Part shown: one piece after another, positions 1 through 6,666 of the stretch
Numbering within the stretch: the stretch's first letter is position 1
How the letters are laid out: each line of letters starts with the position of its first letter
Assembly (NCBI GenBank): GCA_017622255.1
Contig: JAGARL010000102.1
Coordinates: 1-15,373, forward strand
Length of the DNA stretch: 15,373 nt
DNA from: Methanocorpusculum sp.
Lineage (GTDB): Archaea; Halobacteriota; Methanomicrobia; Methanomicrobiales; Methanocorpusculaceae
Direction: 5' to 3'
Made by a program: the position numbers and the translations under genes
Notes under the pieces: generated by a model
Databases searched by the model: none
What the model was told of the DNA's origin: nothing
The model's input: only the letters and a program-made list of their open reading frames with translations

Positions 1-211
1 CAGCCTCTCAAACACACGCCAAAACCACCTAAAACACACCGCATCACACCGAAAATCACTCTTCCACCCCCCCAAAAACCGCACCAAAATCAGCAGAATT
101 CACACCCCTAATTATTTAATAACATTTTAGAAGATAACCCTGGAGAAATTTGTGCGCATATACACACAAAACCAAAATCAACTAAAAATGATTAACAAAT
201 AATTTTTCGGA

Positions 212-247
212 AAAGAGTTTACCTTTCCAGAGAAATCCAAACTCTTT
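212..247. repeat. Inverted repeat / hairpin in intergenic region
   Basis: AAAGAGTTT (212-220) is the exact reverse complement of AAACTCTTT (239-247). Inside it, TTTC (224-227) pairs with GAAA (232-235) around a CAGA loop, giving a two-tier stem with a small internal loop. It could be an RNA structure or a protein-binding dyad; the sequence alone does not decide. Confidence 0.5.
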
Positions 248-270
248 AAAAACAGCGTTTCCTTGTTGTT

Positions 271-298
271 AATTTATATCTTTAAAACTATATAAACA
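271..298 (+). promoter_or_regulatory. Orphan TATA-like promoter elements
   Basis: TTTATATC (273-280) and CTATATAAAC (288-297) look like good archaeal TATA boxes, but no supported gene follows on the + strand. A 22-codon frame (ATG at 300, stop 366-368) starts 24 nt after the first box. A T7 tract at 350-356 could end a transcript of about 55 nt. Both boxes are also AT-rich on the - strand, so direction is uncertain. Confidence 0.3.
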
Positions 299-420
299 TA
301 TGTTGAAAAAATGTGCTGCACACATACACACAAATGCGTCCAGGGACACTTTTTTTATTCTTATTTAATAAATTCACAGCAGAAACCATCCGAAACTGCC
401 CAATCCGGCAAACACCACGC

Positions 421-447
421 AAAAAAGACAAAACCGCAGGGCAAAAA
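421..447 (-). terminator. T-rich terminator after the MBL hydrolase
   Basis: Reading the - strand past the stop codon at 482 there are several T tracts, including T5, T4 and T6 (A6 on the + strand at 421-426), with no stable GC hairpin. This fits archaeal intrinsic termination on U-rich RNA. Confidence 0.4.
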
Positions 448-481
448 CCCCGCGCGGCAAAAATCTGCCTCTGAATCGAAA

Positions 482-1411
482 TCAAACCGTATATCGCATC
501 GGGAATCCATGCCCCGGACAGAGAATCCAGCCGCCGGCATCCAGCAGAGCAAACATCTCCGCACGCTCCGCCTTCGCCTTTGCCGAATCCGCATTCATCG
601 AACCAAGCATAGCCGTTCCCAGAGCAATAAACGCCTTCTGCCCGTCTCCCATATCAGCAGGATTTACCAGTGTATCTCCGGTAAACACCAGACGGTTCTC
701 CTTCTCGTACAGAAGAATAGAACCCGCCACATGCCCGCCGGACGTCTCATACACCGCAAACGAAAACGGCTCGATATTCAGCGTCCCGATATAGGAAAGC
801 GGACGTCCCTCCTCCGGGTCAAACGTATTGATGGAGCGCATATGCGTTGTATCCGCCGAAATATCCCGCGACAGAAGACTGCTGATGCGGTACACCGGAG
901 TTCTGACCGGATGTCGCTCGCGAAGATTCGGCTTCCCTTCCGCACGGCCTAAGAAATCCTCAAATGACGTCTTACTCATCCAGATATTTTCAAAACCGTC
1001 CAGAATGCCGGCATGGTCCATATCCATGTGCGTCAGAATCTGGTCCTTCTGTCTGGAATCATAATCCGGGAAAAGCGAGCGAAGCGTCTTTTTCAGCTCC
1101 TCCGCATAGCACGGAAACCCGGAATCCACCACAACCAGACGCTCTGCCGTCTCCAGAACATACGTCGTACTTCCGCAGAACGGCTCAATATACCAGAGCC
1201 TGCCTGCAGGAATCTCGCACGAATCAATCCGCGGAACAAAATTCTCCCCCGAAGCCTTCGTCATAAACTCCGCATACTGATTCAGCGAATCCAAAGACAC
1301 ATGCTCATCCAGTTTATTCACCTGAACCAAAAGCTCCTCTTTCTCTGCCGAAGACAAACCGCACAGCGCGGCAGCAGAAGCAACATCACCCAGTGTAAAA
1401 CGATTTGACAT
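482..1411 (-). CDS. Metallo-beta-lactamase-fold hydrolase
   Basis: A 309-residue soluble protein with the metallo-beta-lactamase fold. The metal-site motifs appear in order: THMDMDHAG (127-135, ligands H128, D130, D132, H133), GGHVAGS (225-231, H227), FTGDTL (243-248, D246) and PGHG (299-302, H301). The second histidine of the usual HxHxDH is Asp (HxDxDH), a variant seen in parts of this superfamily, so a binuclear metal site is still expected. Residues 1-60 form a helical, acidic N-terminal extension before the beta-sandwich begins (YIEPFCGSTTYVLET). The substrate cannot be read from the sequence; thioester, lactone or phosphodiester hydrolysis are all possible. It is transcribed divergently from the homocysteine operon. 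The start is ATG at 1411, with a weak TATA-like TTTATT about 32 nt upstream and no Shine-Dalgarno, consistent with a leaderless message. Confidence 0.85.
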   Translation of the reverse strand: MSNRFTLGDVASAAALCGLSSAEKEELLVQVNKLDEHVSLDSLNQYAEFMTKASGENFVPRIDSCEIPAGRLWYIEPFCGSTTYVLETAERLVVVDSGFPCYAEELKKTLRSLFPDYDSRQKDQILTHMDMDHAGILDGFENIWMSKTSFEDFLGRAEGKPNLRERHPVRTPVYRISSLLSRDISADTTHMRSINTFDPEEGRPLSYIGTLNIEPFSFAVYETSGGHVAGSILLYEKENRLVFTGDTLVNPADMGDGQKAFIALGTAMLGSMNADSAKAKAERAEMFALLDAGGWILCPGHGFPMRYTV

Positions 1412-1439
1412 ACAGATTCTTAACTATTGTCCGGTACAG

Positions 1440-1445
1440 AATAAA
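1440..1445 (-). promoter_or_regulatory. TATA-like box of MBL hydrolase gene
   Basis: TTTATT on the - strand, centred about 32 nt before the ATG at 1411. It is a weak match; the stronger TATATA at 1478-1485 serves the divergent gene and may help both. Confidence 0.35.
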
Positions 1446-1477
1446 GAGCTTCTGCCCTCTGCATATGAACACGTCAT

Positions 1478-1485
1478 TTTATATA
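1478..1485 (+). promoter_or_regulatory. TATA box of the homocysteine operon
   Basis: TTTATATA centred about 30 nt before the ATG at 1512. No Shine-Dalgarno lies between them, so transcription probably starts at or within a few nt of the start codon. Confidence 0.6.
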
Positions 1486-1511
1486 GAATAAAAAGAATTA
1501 ATACTAATATT

Positions 1512-3014
1512 ATGTACAAGTCCATCGACGAAATTAACGAACGGATTCGTGATGGAAGTGTTCGCGTAGCAACGGCTGAAGAAATGCCGGACATTGTCGA
1601 AGAACTCGGCACTGCTGGCGCTTTGAAGGAAGTGGACGTTGTTACGACGGGTACTTTCGGCGCTATGTGTTCTTCGGGAGCATTCTTCAACTTCGGACAT
1701 CCGGAACTTCCTATCCGCATGGAGAAGATGTACTTAAACGGAGTCGAAGCACATGCCGGTGTTGCCGCAGTAGACTGTTACCTGGGAGCCACCCAGGAAT
1801 CGGAAACGCTTCACTCGGATTACGGCGGAGCGCACGTTATTGAGGATTTCATCAGCGGAAAGTCCGTTGAGCTCGAAGCACGGGCAAAAGGAACGGACTG
1901 CTACCCAAGAAAAACAATTACCAATGAGTTCACCTTAGATGAGCTGAACCAGGCCATCATGGTGAACCCGAGAAATTCGTACCAGTGTTATTCCGCTGCA
2001 ACCAATATGGGCAGCCGCCCGATTAAGACCTACATGGGATATCTCCTCCCGGGACACCGGAACATCACCTACTCCGGTGCAGGATGTCTCTCTCCGCTTC
2101 CAAACGACCCGACCTACTCGGTTATCGGTTCCGGAACGCCGCTCTTTATCGGCGGAGCAAACGGTATCGTAATCGGCGAAGGAACCCAGCACTCCCCGGG
2201 CGCCGGATTCGGTACGCTGATGACCACCGGAAATATGAAGGAGATGTCAACCGACTTTGTCCGTGCCGCGACCATGACCGGATATGGGGTTACGATGTAT
2301 CTGGGAATCGGTATTCCAATCCCGCTCTTAAACGAGGACATTGTAAAGCAGACCGCAGTCCGCGACGAGGATCTGGTCACAGAAATCGTTGACTACGGCA
2401 CACCGTCCAGAGACCGCCCCGTCATCCGCAAGGTCACCTATGCAGAACTGAAGAGCGGTTCTGTTGAGATTGACGGCGAAGAGGTCAGAACGTCGCCGGT
2501 TTCCAGTTTCAAGAAGGCCCGCGAAGTAGCAGCAGAGCTTGGCAGAAGAATCGAGAACGGTACGTTCCTGATGGGCCTTGCAACGAGACCAATCAATGCG
2601 GTAAAGCGCAACCGCCCGATGGCTGAGAAAGGAAACACGGTCTATGTCTCCGAACTGATGGAGACCAAGTTTGTGACCATCACCGGACAGGAAAGCGTAA
2701 AAGAGGCGGCAAAGCGGCTGTTAGTCGGCGAGACGAACCATCTTCCGGTAATCGACTCCGAAAACCGGGTTATCGGAATTGTGACGACCTACGATGTCTC
2801 GAAGGCATTCGCAAACGACGAGCAGGACTTATCCGTTGCGGAGATTATGACCAGAAATGTCATCACCATCAGCCCGGACTCCCCGGTTGACTTCGCAGCC
2901 CGTGCTCTGCAGAAGCACAACATCGGCTCATTAGTTGTTGTGGACAAGAACCGCCGTGTGCTTGGTCTCTTAAACTCGTATGATTTAGGCGACCTTGTCG
3001 GCAGGAGGGGCTGA
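1512..3014 (+). CDS. L-aspartate semialdehyde sulfurtransferase (DUF39 + two CBS), homocysteine biosynthesis
   Basis: A 500-residue protein of the COG1900/DUF39 family with two C-terminal CBS domains. In methanogens this family works with a NIL-ferredoxin to place sulfide-derived sulfur on aspartate semialdehyde, giving homocysteine without O-acylhomoserine. The DUF39 core covers residues 1 to about 365. Cys53 (in FGAMCSSG) and Cys130 (in GTDCYPRK) sit where the persulfide-forming and disulfide-partner cysteines of the Methanosarcina homologue are known; Cys89 is an additional cysteine. CBS1 spans about 378-440 (VSELMETKFVTIT) and CBS2 about 443-498 (VAEIMTRNVITIS). CBS pairs commonly bind adenine nucleotides or SAM, which would suit feedback control (inference). 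The iron-sulfur partner starts 3 nt downstream and the UPF0280 gene follows, so the whole pathway unit is present. The start has a TATA box 30 nt upstream. Confidence 0.93.
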   Translation: MYKSIDEINERIRDGSVRVATAEEMPDIVEELGTAGALKEVDVVTTGTFGAMCSSGAFFNFGHPELPIRMEKMYLNGVEAHAGVAAVDCYLGATQESETLHSDYGGAHVIEDFISGKSVELEARAKGTDCYPRKTITNEFTLDELNQAIMVNPRNSYQCYSAATNMGSRPIKTYMGYLLPGHRNITYSGAGCLSPLPNDPTYSVIGSGTPLFIGGANGIVIGEGTQHSPGAGFGTLMTTGNMKEMSTDFVRAATMTGYGVTMYLGIGIPIPLLNEDIVKQTAVRDEDLVTEIVDYGTPSRDRPVIRKVTYAELKSGSVEIDGEEVRTSPVSSFKKAREVAAELGRRIENGTFLMGLATRPINAVKRNRPMAEKGNTVYVSELMETKFVTITGQESVKEAAKRLLVGETNHLPVIDSENRVIGIVTTYDVSKAFANDEQDLSVAEIMTRNVITISPDSPVDFAARALQKHNIGSLVVVDKNRRVLGLLNSYDLGDLVGRRG

Positions 3015-3017
3015 GTC

Positions 3018-3404
3018 ATGAAGCTGAAGGTTGAGTTTGACCGTGTCGGCATTCAGGAGCCGAGCATTGCCAAGGCGATTCTGGAGACCGGAATTGCCGC
3101 GAATATTGAGCGTGCAGTAATCGACGGTGATGAGGGCTGGACGCTTATCAGTGTCGCAGATGAGGAGACGGAGCGCTTTATCGCTGCGCTGAGCCGTCCC
3201 GGAGTTTCCATCCGGATTCAGAAGAATGCGGTCTCGCACAATGTCACCGAGTGCGTGGACTGCGGTCTGTGTATCAGCATCTGTCAGAAGAAGGTGTTCT
3301 CGTTTGACGAGGACTGGAAGCTTCGGGTAGAGCCGGAGCGCTGTGTGCTGTGCGGACGCTGTGCGGAGTTCTGTCCGCAGCGTGCGCTGAGTATTCTGAA
3401 GTGA
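3018..3404 (+). CDS. NIL-domain 2x[4Fe-4S] ferredoxin, homocysteine synthesis iron-sulfur subunit
   Basis: A 128-residue protein with an N-terminal NIL (ACT-like) domain at about 1-72 and a bacterial-type ferredoxin domain at 76-128. Two CxxCxxCxxxC motifs are intact (Cys79, 82, 85, 89 and Cys109, 112, 115, 119), enough for two [4Fe-4S] clusters. The second has the usual following Pro; the first has Gln instead. It is the partner of the upstream DUF39-CBS protein and probably supplies electrons to reduce the disulfide or persulfide intermediate during homocysteine formation. The start follows the previous stop by 3 nt, and the strong Shine-Dalgarno AGGAGGGG (3002-3009) lies inside the end of the upstream gene, so the two are translated together. 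Confidence 0.93.
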   Translation: MKLKVEFDRVGIQEPSIAKAILETGIAANIERAVIDGDEGWTLISVADEETERFIAALSRPGVSIRIQKNAVSHNVTECVDCGLCISICQKKVFSFDEDWKLRVEPERCVLCGRCAEFCPQRALSILK

Positions 3405-4108
3405 TGTTTCGCGAGCATTTCGCGTTTCGCGAAACCATCACCACTATTTTAGCGGATTCAAAAGAGTTTATTGAGGCGGCAAAGCAGGGACTTCTTTCTG
3501 CCCGCGCCGAGGTTGAGGCATATATTCAGACCGAGCCGTATTTCCAGATGACGTATGAGCCGCTGTCTGTCTCAGACGATGCGCCGCTTACGGTGCGCCG
3601 GATGGCGGATGCCGGCTTTGCGGCAGGCGTTGGTCCTCTGGCGGCGGTTGCGGCCTCTATTGGATGGGCAGGCGTTGAGGCGATGCAGGATGCGGGAGCT
3701 GAGTTCGGGCTGATTGATAACGGCGGAGATATTGTGCTCTTCTCGAACCGGGATGTGCGGGTCGGGATTTTTGCCGGGAATGCGCCGAGTTCGGGGAAGT
3801 TTGCGTTTGTTGTTCCGCCGCAGGAGGAGATTCTTGGAATCTGTACGTCGTCTGCGACGGTCGGTCCTTCGGTGTCGTTTGGAACAGCGGATGCGGTTGT
3901 CTGTTTTTCGCGAAATCCGGCACACGCTGATGCCTGGGCAACGTCGCTCTGCAATGTGATAACGCCGGAGAATTTTTCGGATGTTGTGCCAACAGAGTCG
4001 TCGCTTTGCGGGGTGTATGCGGTTTCCGGCGACTGGGTTGGGACGTGCGGTGTTTTGCCGAGGGTTGTTCCGGCAAACGTGGATGCAGGGCTGATTACGT
4101 GGGGGTAA
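3404..4108 (+). CDS. UPF0280 (COG2122) ApbE-like protein, homocysteine pathway accessory
   Basis: A 234-residue protein of the UPF0280/COG2122 family, distantly related to the flavin transferase ApbE. Visible family marks are the Gly/Ala-rich segment FAAGVGPLAAVAAS (72-85), IDNGGDIVL (104-112, like the NGGD of ApbE) and a C-terminal ADAWATSLC (175-183) that resembles the ADALATAL of ApbE. The Methanosarcina homologue is known to support homocysteine synthesis from sulfide, so its place third in this operon fits that role. The ATG at 3404 is chosen because it overlaps the previous stop (TGATG, one shared base). An upstream in-frame ATG at 3350 would add 18 residues that merely read across the ferredoxin gene. 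Its biochemical activity is unproven; sulfur delivery or redox help is inference. Confidence 0.88.
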   Translation: MFREHFAFRETITTILADSKEFIEAAKQGLLSARAEVEAYIQTEPYFQMTYEPLSVSDDAPLTVRRMADAGFAAGVGPLAAVAASIGWAGVEAMQDAGAEFGLIDNGGDIVLFSNRDVRVGIFAGNAPSSGKFAFVVPPQEEILGICTSSATVGPSVSFGTADAVVCFSRNPAHADAWATSLCNVITPENFSDVVPTESSLCGVYAVSGDWVGTCGVLPRVVPANVDAGLITWG

Positions 4109-4124
4109 ACCTCTTTCAAAACAC

Positions 4125-4135
4125 AATATACATAT
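4125..4135 (+). promoter_or_regulatory. TATA box of cofD
   Basis: AATATACATAT centred 28 nt before the ATG at 4158, with no Shine-Dalgarno in between. It separates cofD from the homocysteine unit as its own, probably leaderless, transcript. Confidence 0.55.
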
Positions 4136-4157
4136 CTTCTGCCGCTAACATCATTGT

Positions 4158-5075
4158 ATGATTACGGTTTTATCCGGCGGAACGGGAACGCCGAAACTGA
4201 TTCGCGGTCTCCGCCAGATTCTGCGGGACAATGAGATAACAGTTATTGTAAATACTGCCGAGGATCTGCACATGTCCGGGCACTATGTGTCCCCCGATGT
4301 GGATACCGTCACCTATCTTTTTGCCGGAATCCTCAACACAGATACCTGGTGGGGAATCAAAGGAGATACGCTTGATACCTACCATGCAATGGAGAAAATC
4401 GGCTACAAAGAACCGCTGCCGTTAGGAGAACGCGACCGGGCAACAAATATCGCACGTACCGCGTTTATGCAGTCCGGAATGACGCTGACCGAGGCAACAC
4501 AGAAAATCTGCGCAGGATACGGAATCTCCGCAAAGATTCTTCCGATGTCTGACCAGGAGGTAACCTCCTATGTGGTAACCGAGGACGGCAGTCTCATGCA
4601 CTACCAGGAGTACTGGGTTGGAAAACGCGGAAATGTTCCAATTTCCGGCATCAGAAGAGTCACTGCCGATGGAGAGCCGCTTGCCGCATCCGATGCCGTG
4701 ATTTCTGCGATTGAGGAAAGTGACGGAGTAATTATCGGACCATCCAATCCGGTAACAAGCATCGGCCCTATCTTAGAGTGCGGAGGAGTGCGGGAAGCTC
4801 TGGCAGACAAGTTCGTTGCCGCCGTCAGCCCGTTTATTGGAAACCGCCCGGTAAGCGGTCCTGCCGCAGCCCTTATGACTGCATGGGGATATGAGCCGAA
4901 CTCTGCCGGAACACGGAAAGTCTATGGGGATGCCGTAAACCTCTTTGTGCAGGATGTAAAGGACACCGTGGAAGTGGAAGGCTCGATGCGGCTCGATACG
5001 ATGATGACGAATCTGAAAAAAGCCGAGTCGCTTTCCTGGGATATCTTATCCTTCATGCCGGATATCCGGCGGTAA
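4158..5075 (+). CDS. cofD: LPPG:FO 2-phospho-L-lactate transferase (coenzyme F420 biosynthesis)
   Basis: A 305-residue cytosolic enzyme, the normal CofD length. It transfers the phospholactyl moiety of an activated GMP/GDP-type donor to FO, giving F420-0, the deazaflavin carrier of methanogenesis (EC 2.7.8.28). Signature blocks are all present: LSGGTGTPKLIRGL (5-18) at the N-terminus, NTAEDLHMSGHYVSPDVDT (32-50) with the metal-binding aspartates D47/D49, LPMSDQEV (128-135), and IIGPSNPVTSIGPIL (192-206). No other F420 gene is seen nearby, so it stands alone. The ATG at 4158 begins exactly at the conserved N-terminal strand (MITVLSGGTG), so the start is well fixed. A 14-bp palindrome overlaps its last codons and a T6 tract follows the stop. 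Confidence 0.97.
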   Translation: MITVLSGGTGTPKLIRGLRQILRDNEITVIVNTAEDLHMSGHYVSPDVDTVTYLFAGILNTDTWWGIKGDTLDTYHAMEKIGYKEPLPLGERDRATNIARTAFMQSGMTLTEATQKICAGYGISAKILPMSDQEVTSYVVTEDGSLMHYQEYWVGKRGNVPISGIRRVTADGEPLAASDAVISAIEESDGVIIGPSNPVTSIGPILECGGVREALADKFVAAVSPFIGNRPVSGPAAALMTAWGYEPNSAGTRKVYGDAVNLFVQDVKDTVEVEGSMRLDTMMTNLKKAESLSWDILSFMPDIRR

Positions 5076-5104
5076 CTGCTGCCGGCCTCACAAACCTCTT
5101 TTTT
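5057..5104 (+). terminator. Possible terminator of cofD (palindrome plus T6)
   Basis: GCCGGATATCCGGC (5057-5070) is a perfect 14-bp palindrome in the last cofD codons, followed after the stop by T6 at 5099-5104. The 28-nt gap between stem and T tract makes the stem's role doubtful; the T tract alone may be enough in an archaeon. Confidence 0.4.
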
Positions 5105-5112
5105 CGCTCACA

Positions 5113-5118
5113 TTTAAA
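5113..5118 (+). promoter_or_regulatory. TATA-like box of dph5
   Basis: TTTAAA centred about 30 nt before the ATG at 5146, without a Shine-Dalgarno. It is directly behind the T6 tract that ends cofD. Confidence 0.45.
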
Positions 5119-5145
5119 CCCCTGAAAAACCCATAATGAGTATCT

Positions 5146-5904
5146 ATGCTCACCTTTATCGGTCTTGGTCTTTTTGATGAATATGATGTATCCGTTCGCG
5201 GACTGGATGCCATCCGCAATGCAGATACTGTCTTTCTTGAGGTGTACACCTCTGTTCTGATGGGATCTTCCATCGAACGCCTCGAAGAATACTACGGCAA
5301 GAAAATCACTCCGCTCTACCGTGAGGATGTGGAGATTCACTCGGATAAAATTATCAATGCCGCAAAGGAAGGGGATGCGGTCTTCCTCACGGCAGGGGAT
5401 TCTATGGTGGCAACAACCCACTCGGATATCCGCTGCCGCTGTGCAGAGGCAGGCGTTGAAACGAAAATCATCCACGGCGCATCCATTACGACTGCTGTCT
5501 GCGGACTTTCCGGCCTGCAGAACTACCGTTTTGGAAAGTCGGTTTCCGTCCCGTTCCCGTACGGCAAATGGTTCCCGATGACTCCCATAGAAGTCATCTC
5601 GGAAAATCTCAAAAACAATCTCCACACCTTAGTCTTCCTTGATATCCAGAAAGACAAGGAACGCTACATGAAGGTCTCCGAAGCAGTAGAACTTTTAGAA
5701 GAGCAGGCACGCCGCGTCGGTGCGAAGATTCCGGTGTATATCGGAATCGCCCGTGCAGGATCGCCCACACCGGTTGTTCACGCAGGCGATGCAGAAGAGA
5801 TGATGCAGTTTGACTTCGGAGGACCCCTTCACATCATGGTCGTTCCGGCAGAACTGCACGATATGGAACGCGAATACTTAGAGAGATTTGCCGGCTTATG
5901 CTGA
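5146..5904 (+). CDS. dph5: Diphthine synthase
   Basis: A 252-residue SAM-dependent methyltransferase of the tetrapyrrole (corrin/porphyrin) methylase superfamily. It methylates the modified histidine of elongation factor 2 on the way to diphthamide (archaeal diphthine synthase, EC 2.1.1.98). Family blocks: [19 protein letters not shown] at the N-terminus, VFLEVYTS (29-36), [16 protein letters not shown] (80-95, SAM site), [18 protein letters not shown] (108-125) and FLDI near 163. Length and start match the family; the N-terminal MLTFIGLGL is the first beta strand, so no earlier start is needed. The DUF357 gene starts 7 nt before the dph5 stop, so the two form one transcript. No dph2 or dph6 gene is seen in this window. 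Confidence 0.96.
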   Translation: MLTFIGLGLFDEYDVSVRGLDAIRNADTVFLEVYTSVLMGSSIERLEEYYGKKITPLYREDVEIHSDKIINAAKEGDAVFLTAGDSMVATTHSDIRCRCAEAGVETKIIHGASITTAVCGLSGLQNYRFGKSVSVPFPYGKWFPMTPIEVISENLKNNLHTLVFLDIQKDKERYMKVSEAVELLEEQARRVGAKIPVYIGIARAGSPTPVVHAGDAEEMMQFDFGGPLHIMVVPAELHDMEREYLERFAGLC

Positions 5905-6461
5905 TTGAAGAGCTGGTCTCTTACTATCAGAAAACTGCGGCAAAGGCAGTGTCCGCAGTGCCGAAGGCAAGTATTCTCGGCGGCACGGCAGACGAGATTC
6001 TGGAAATGGTTACCTGCTATGCATCGGATGCTGCAGTGTTTCTCAAACACGGAGACTTAGTCAACGCATTTGCCGCATCCGAGTACGGCCTCGGCTGGCT
6101 TGACTGCGGGGTGTATCTCGGATACGTAAACGCAGAAATCTCCAACTGCCTGGCACTCGAAAAGGAGTTTCCAACAGACCTCTTCGAAAAGCTCGAAGAA
6201 AAAACCCTGCGCTATGAAAGAATGCTCAACGGCGCTCTTGCAGGCTCAGTCCCTGCCCCGGATGCTGAAACCGGGTGTTATGCCGCAGTTGAAAAAATCC
6301 GCGAAACCGCAGAGCGGGCACTATCCGTCGGCGAAGACATGCTTCCGGAAGATTATGTCAACGCACTTGCAGTCTTTTCCTACGGATACGGCTGGCTTGA
6401 CTGCGGCGTGCGCTCAGGACTCTTTCAGATAACAGGTGACAGGCATCTGTTTACTATCTGA
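5898..6461 (+). CDS. DUF357 (COG1849) protein with two fused copies of the domain
   Basis: A 187-residue soluble, helical protein. Its C-terminal half (about 122-178) matches the archaeal DUF357 family, whose members are typically about 80-90 residues. The N-terminal half (about 1-76) carries a second copy: [19 protein letters not shown] at 53-71 lines up with [19 protein letters not shown] at 152-170, sharing the VNA...YG.GWLDCGV core. So the protein is about twice the family length, an internal duplication joined by an acidic linker (90-122). Function is unknown. It overlaps dph5 by 7 nt (ATG at 5898 lies within the last dph5 codons), which implies translational coupling and possibly a link to EF-2 modification or translation. 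A T8 tract follows at once after the stop. Confidence 0.8.
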   Translation: MLIEELVSYYQKTAAKAVSAVPKASILGGTADEILEMVTCYASDAAVFLKHGDLVNAFAASEYGLGWLDCGVYLGYVNAEISNCLALEKEFPTDLFEKLEEKTLRYERMLNGALAGSVPAPDAETGCYAAVEKIRETAERALSVGEDMLPEDYVNALAVFSYGYGWLDCGVRSGLFQITGDRHLFTI

Positions 6462-6466
6462 ACTTC

Positions 6467-6474
6467 TTTTTTTT
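6467..6474 (+). terminator. T8 terminator of the dph5-DUF357 unit
   Basis: T8 begins six nt after the TGA stop at 6459-6461, with no strong GC stem before it. This is the typical archaeal oligo-T terminator. Confidence 0.6.
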
Positions 6475-6534
6475 AATCTTTGGTGTGGGTAGTTTCCTGG
6501 CTCTGTGTGAGCGTATTACCTACGCGGAATAAAA

Positions 6535-6629
6535 CGAAAAACAAAACAAAACAAGCCAGCATTCGCTCCCATGAATTTATTGACTGAAAGAAAATACCCT
6601 TTCAGTCGGGCCCTTCAAATTATGAAAAA
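6535..6629 (-). terminator. Compound terminator of the L10e gene
   Basis: On the - strand after the L10e stop comes T6 (A6 on + at 6624-6629). Then there is a perfect 9-bp stem, GACTGAAAG (6582-6590) with CTTTCAGTC (6599-6607) and an 8-nt loop. After that comes a repeated GTTTT run (6535-6553 on +). Several stop signals in series fit a highly transcribed ribosomal protein gene. Confidence 0.55.
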
Positions 6630-6666
6630 AGTATTTTGTGTATATTGAGAGCCGGGCGAATCAGCC

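Larger units (their letters stand above)
151..334. repeat. Degenerate direct repeat, two copies
   Basis: Copy 1 at 151-170 and copy 2 at 312-334 both begin TGTGC, then GCA, and end in the identical 11-mer ATACACACAAA (160-170 and 324-334). Copy 2 also contains the dyad TGTGC-T-GCACA (312-322). The copies lie about 160 bp apart on either side of the hairpin and the orphan TATA elements. They may be binding sites for one regulator (inference). Confidence 0.4.
1..481. other. Gene-poor AT-rich intergenic region
   Basis: No convincing protein gene is seen here. The first ~110 nt are strikingly poor in G on the + strand (only about seven G, many C and A). The rest is AT-rich with several TATA-like stretches. 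It holds a hairpin (212-247), a degenerate direct repeat (151-170 and 312-334), an orphan promoter-like element (271-298) and a T7 tract (350-356). The reading frames that cross it are rich in K, R, H and S and look like antisense shadows of the hydrolase at 482-1411. Confidence 0.6.
6462..6666. other. Intergenic region between convergent units
   Basis: 205 nt without a gene. It holds the T8 terminator of the + strand unit, a 9-bp hairpin (6582-6607), a smaller dyad GCGTA/TACGC (6511-6525) and an AAAAC-rich stretch at 6535-6553 that reads as T tracts on the - strand. Confidence 0.6.

Noticed and set aside
1..44. - strand frame from ATG at 44 running off the left edge
   Set aside because: Only 14 codons are visible, with no promoter or ribosome binding site; too short to support.
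311..952. Long + strand frame of 213 codons
   Set aside because: Mostly antisense to the metallo-beta-lactamase-fold gene, very rich in K, R, H and S, with no recognisable domain.
3350..3403. Earlier ATG for the UPF0280 gene
   Set aside because: The 18 extra codons lie entirely in the ferredoxin's second cluster motif in another frame; the ATG at 3404 overlaps the ferredoxin stop as expected for a coupled gene.
3526..4126. Long - strand frames opposite the UPF0280 gene
   Set aside because: Three overlapping frames on the same strand with Arg/Pro/Ser-rich composition are shadows of GC-rich coding DNA.
5057..5070. Perfect palindrome GCCGGATATCCGGC as an operator
   Set aside because: It lies in coding sequence for MPDIRR at the end of cofD and may be a chance outcome of codon choice; kept only as a possible terminator stem.
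4105..5102. AAACCTCTTT shared downstream of the UPF0280 gene and cofD
   Set aside because: The same decamer also occurs inside cofD coding sequence near 4939, so it is not a specific terminator motif.
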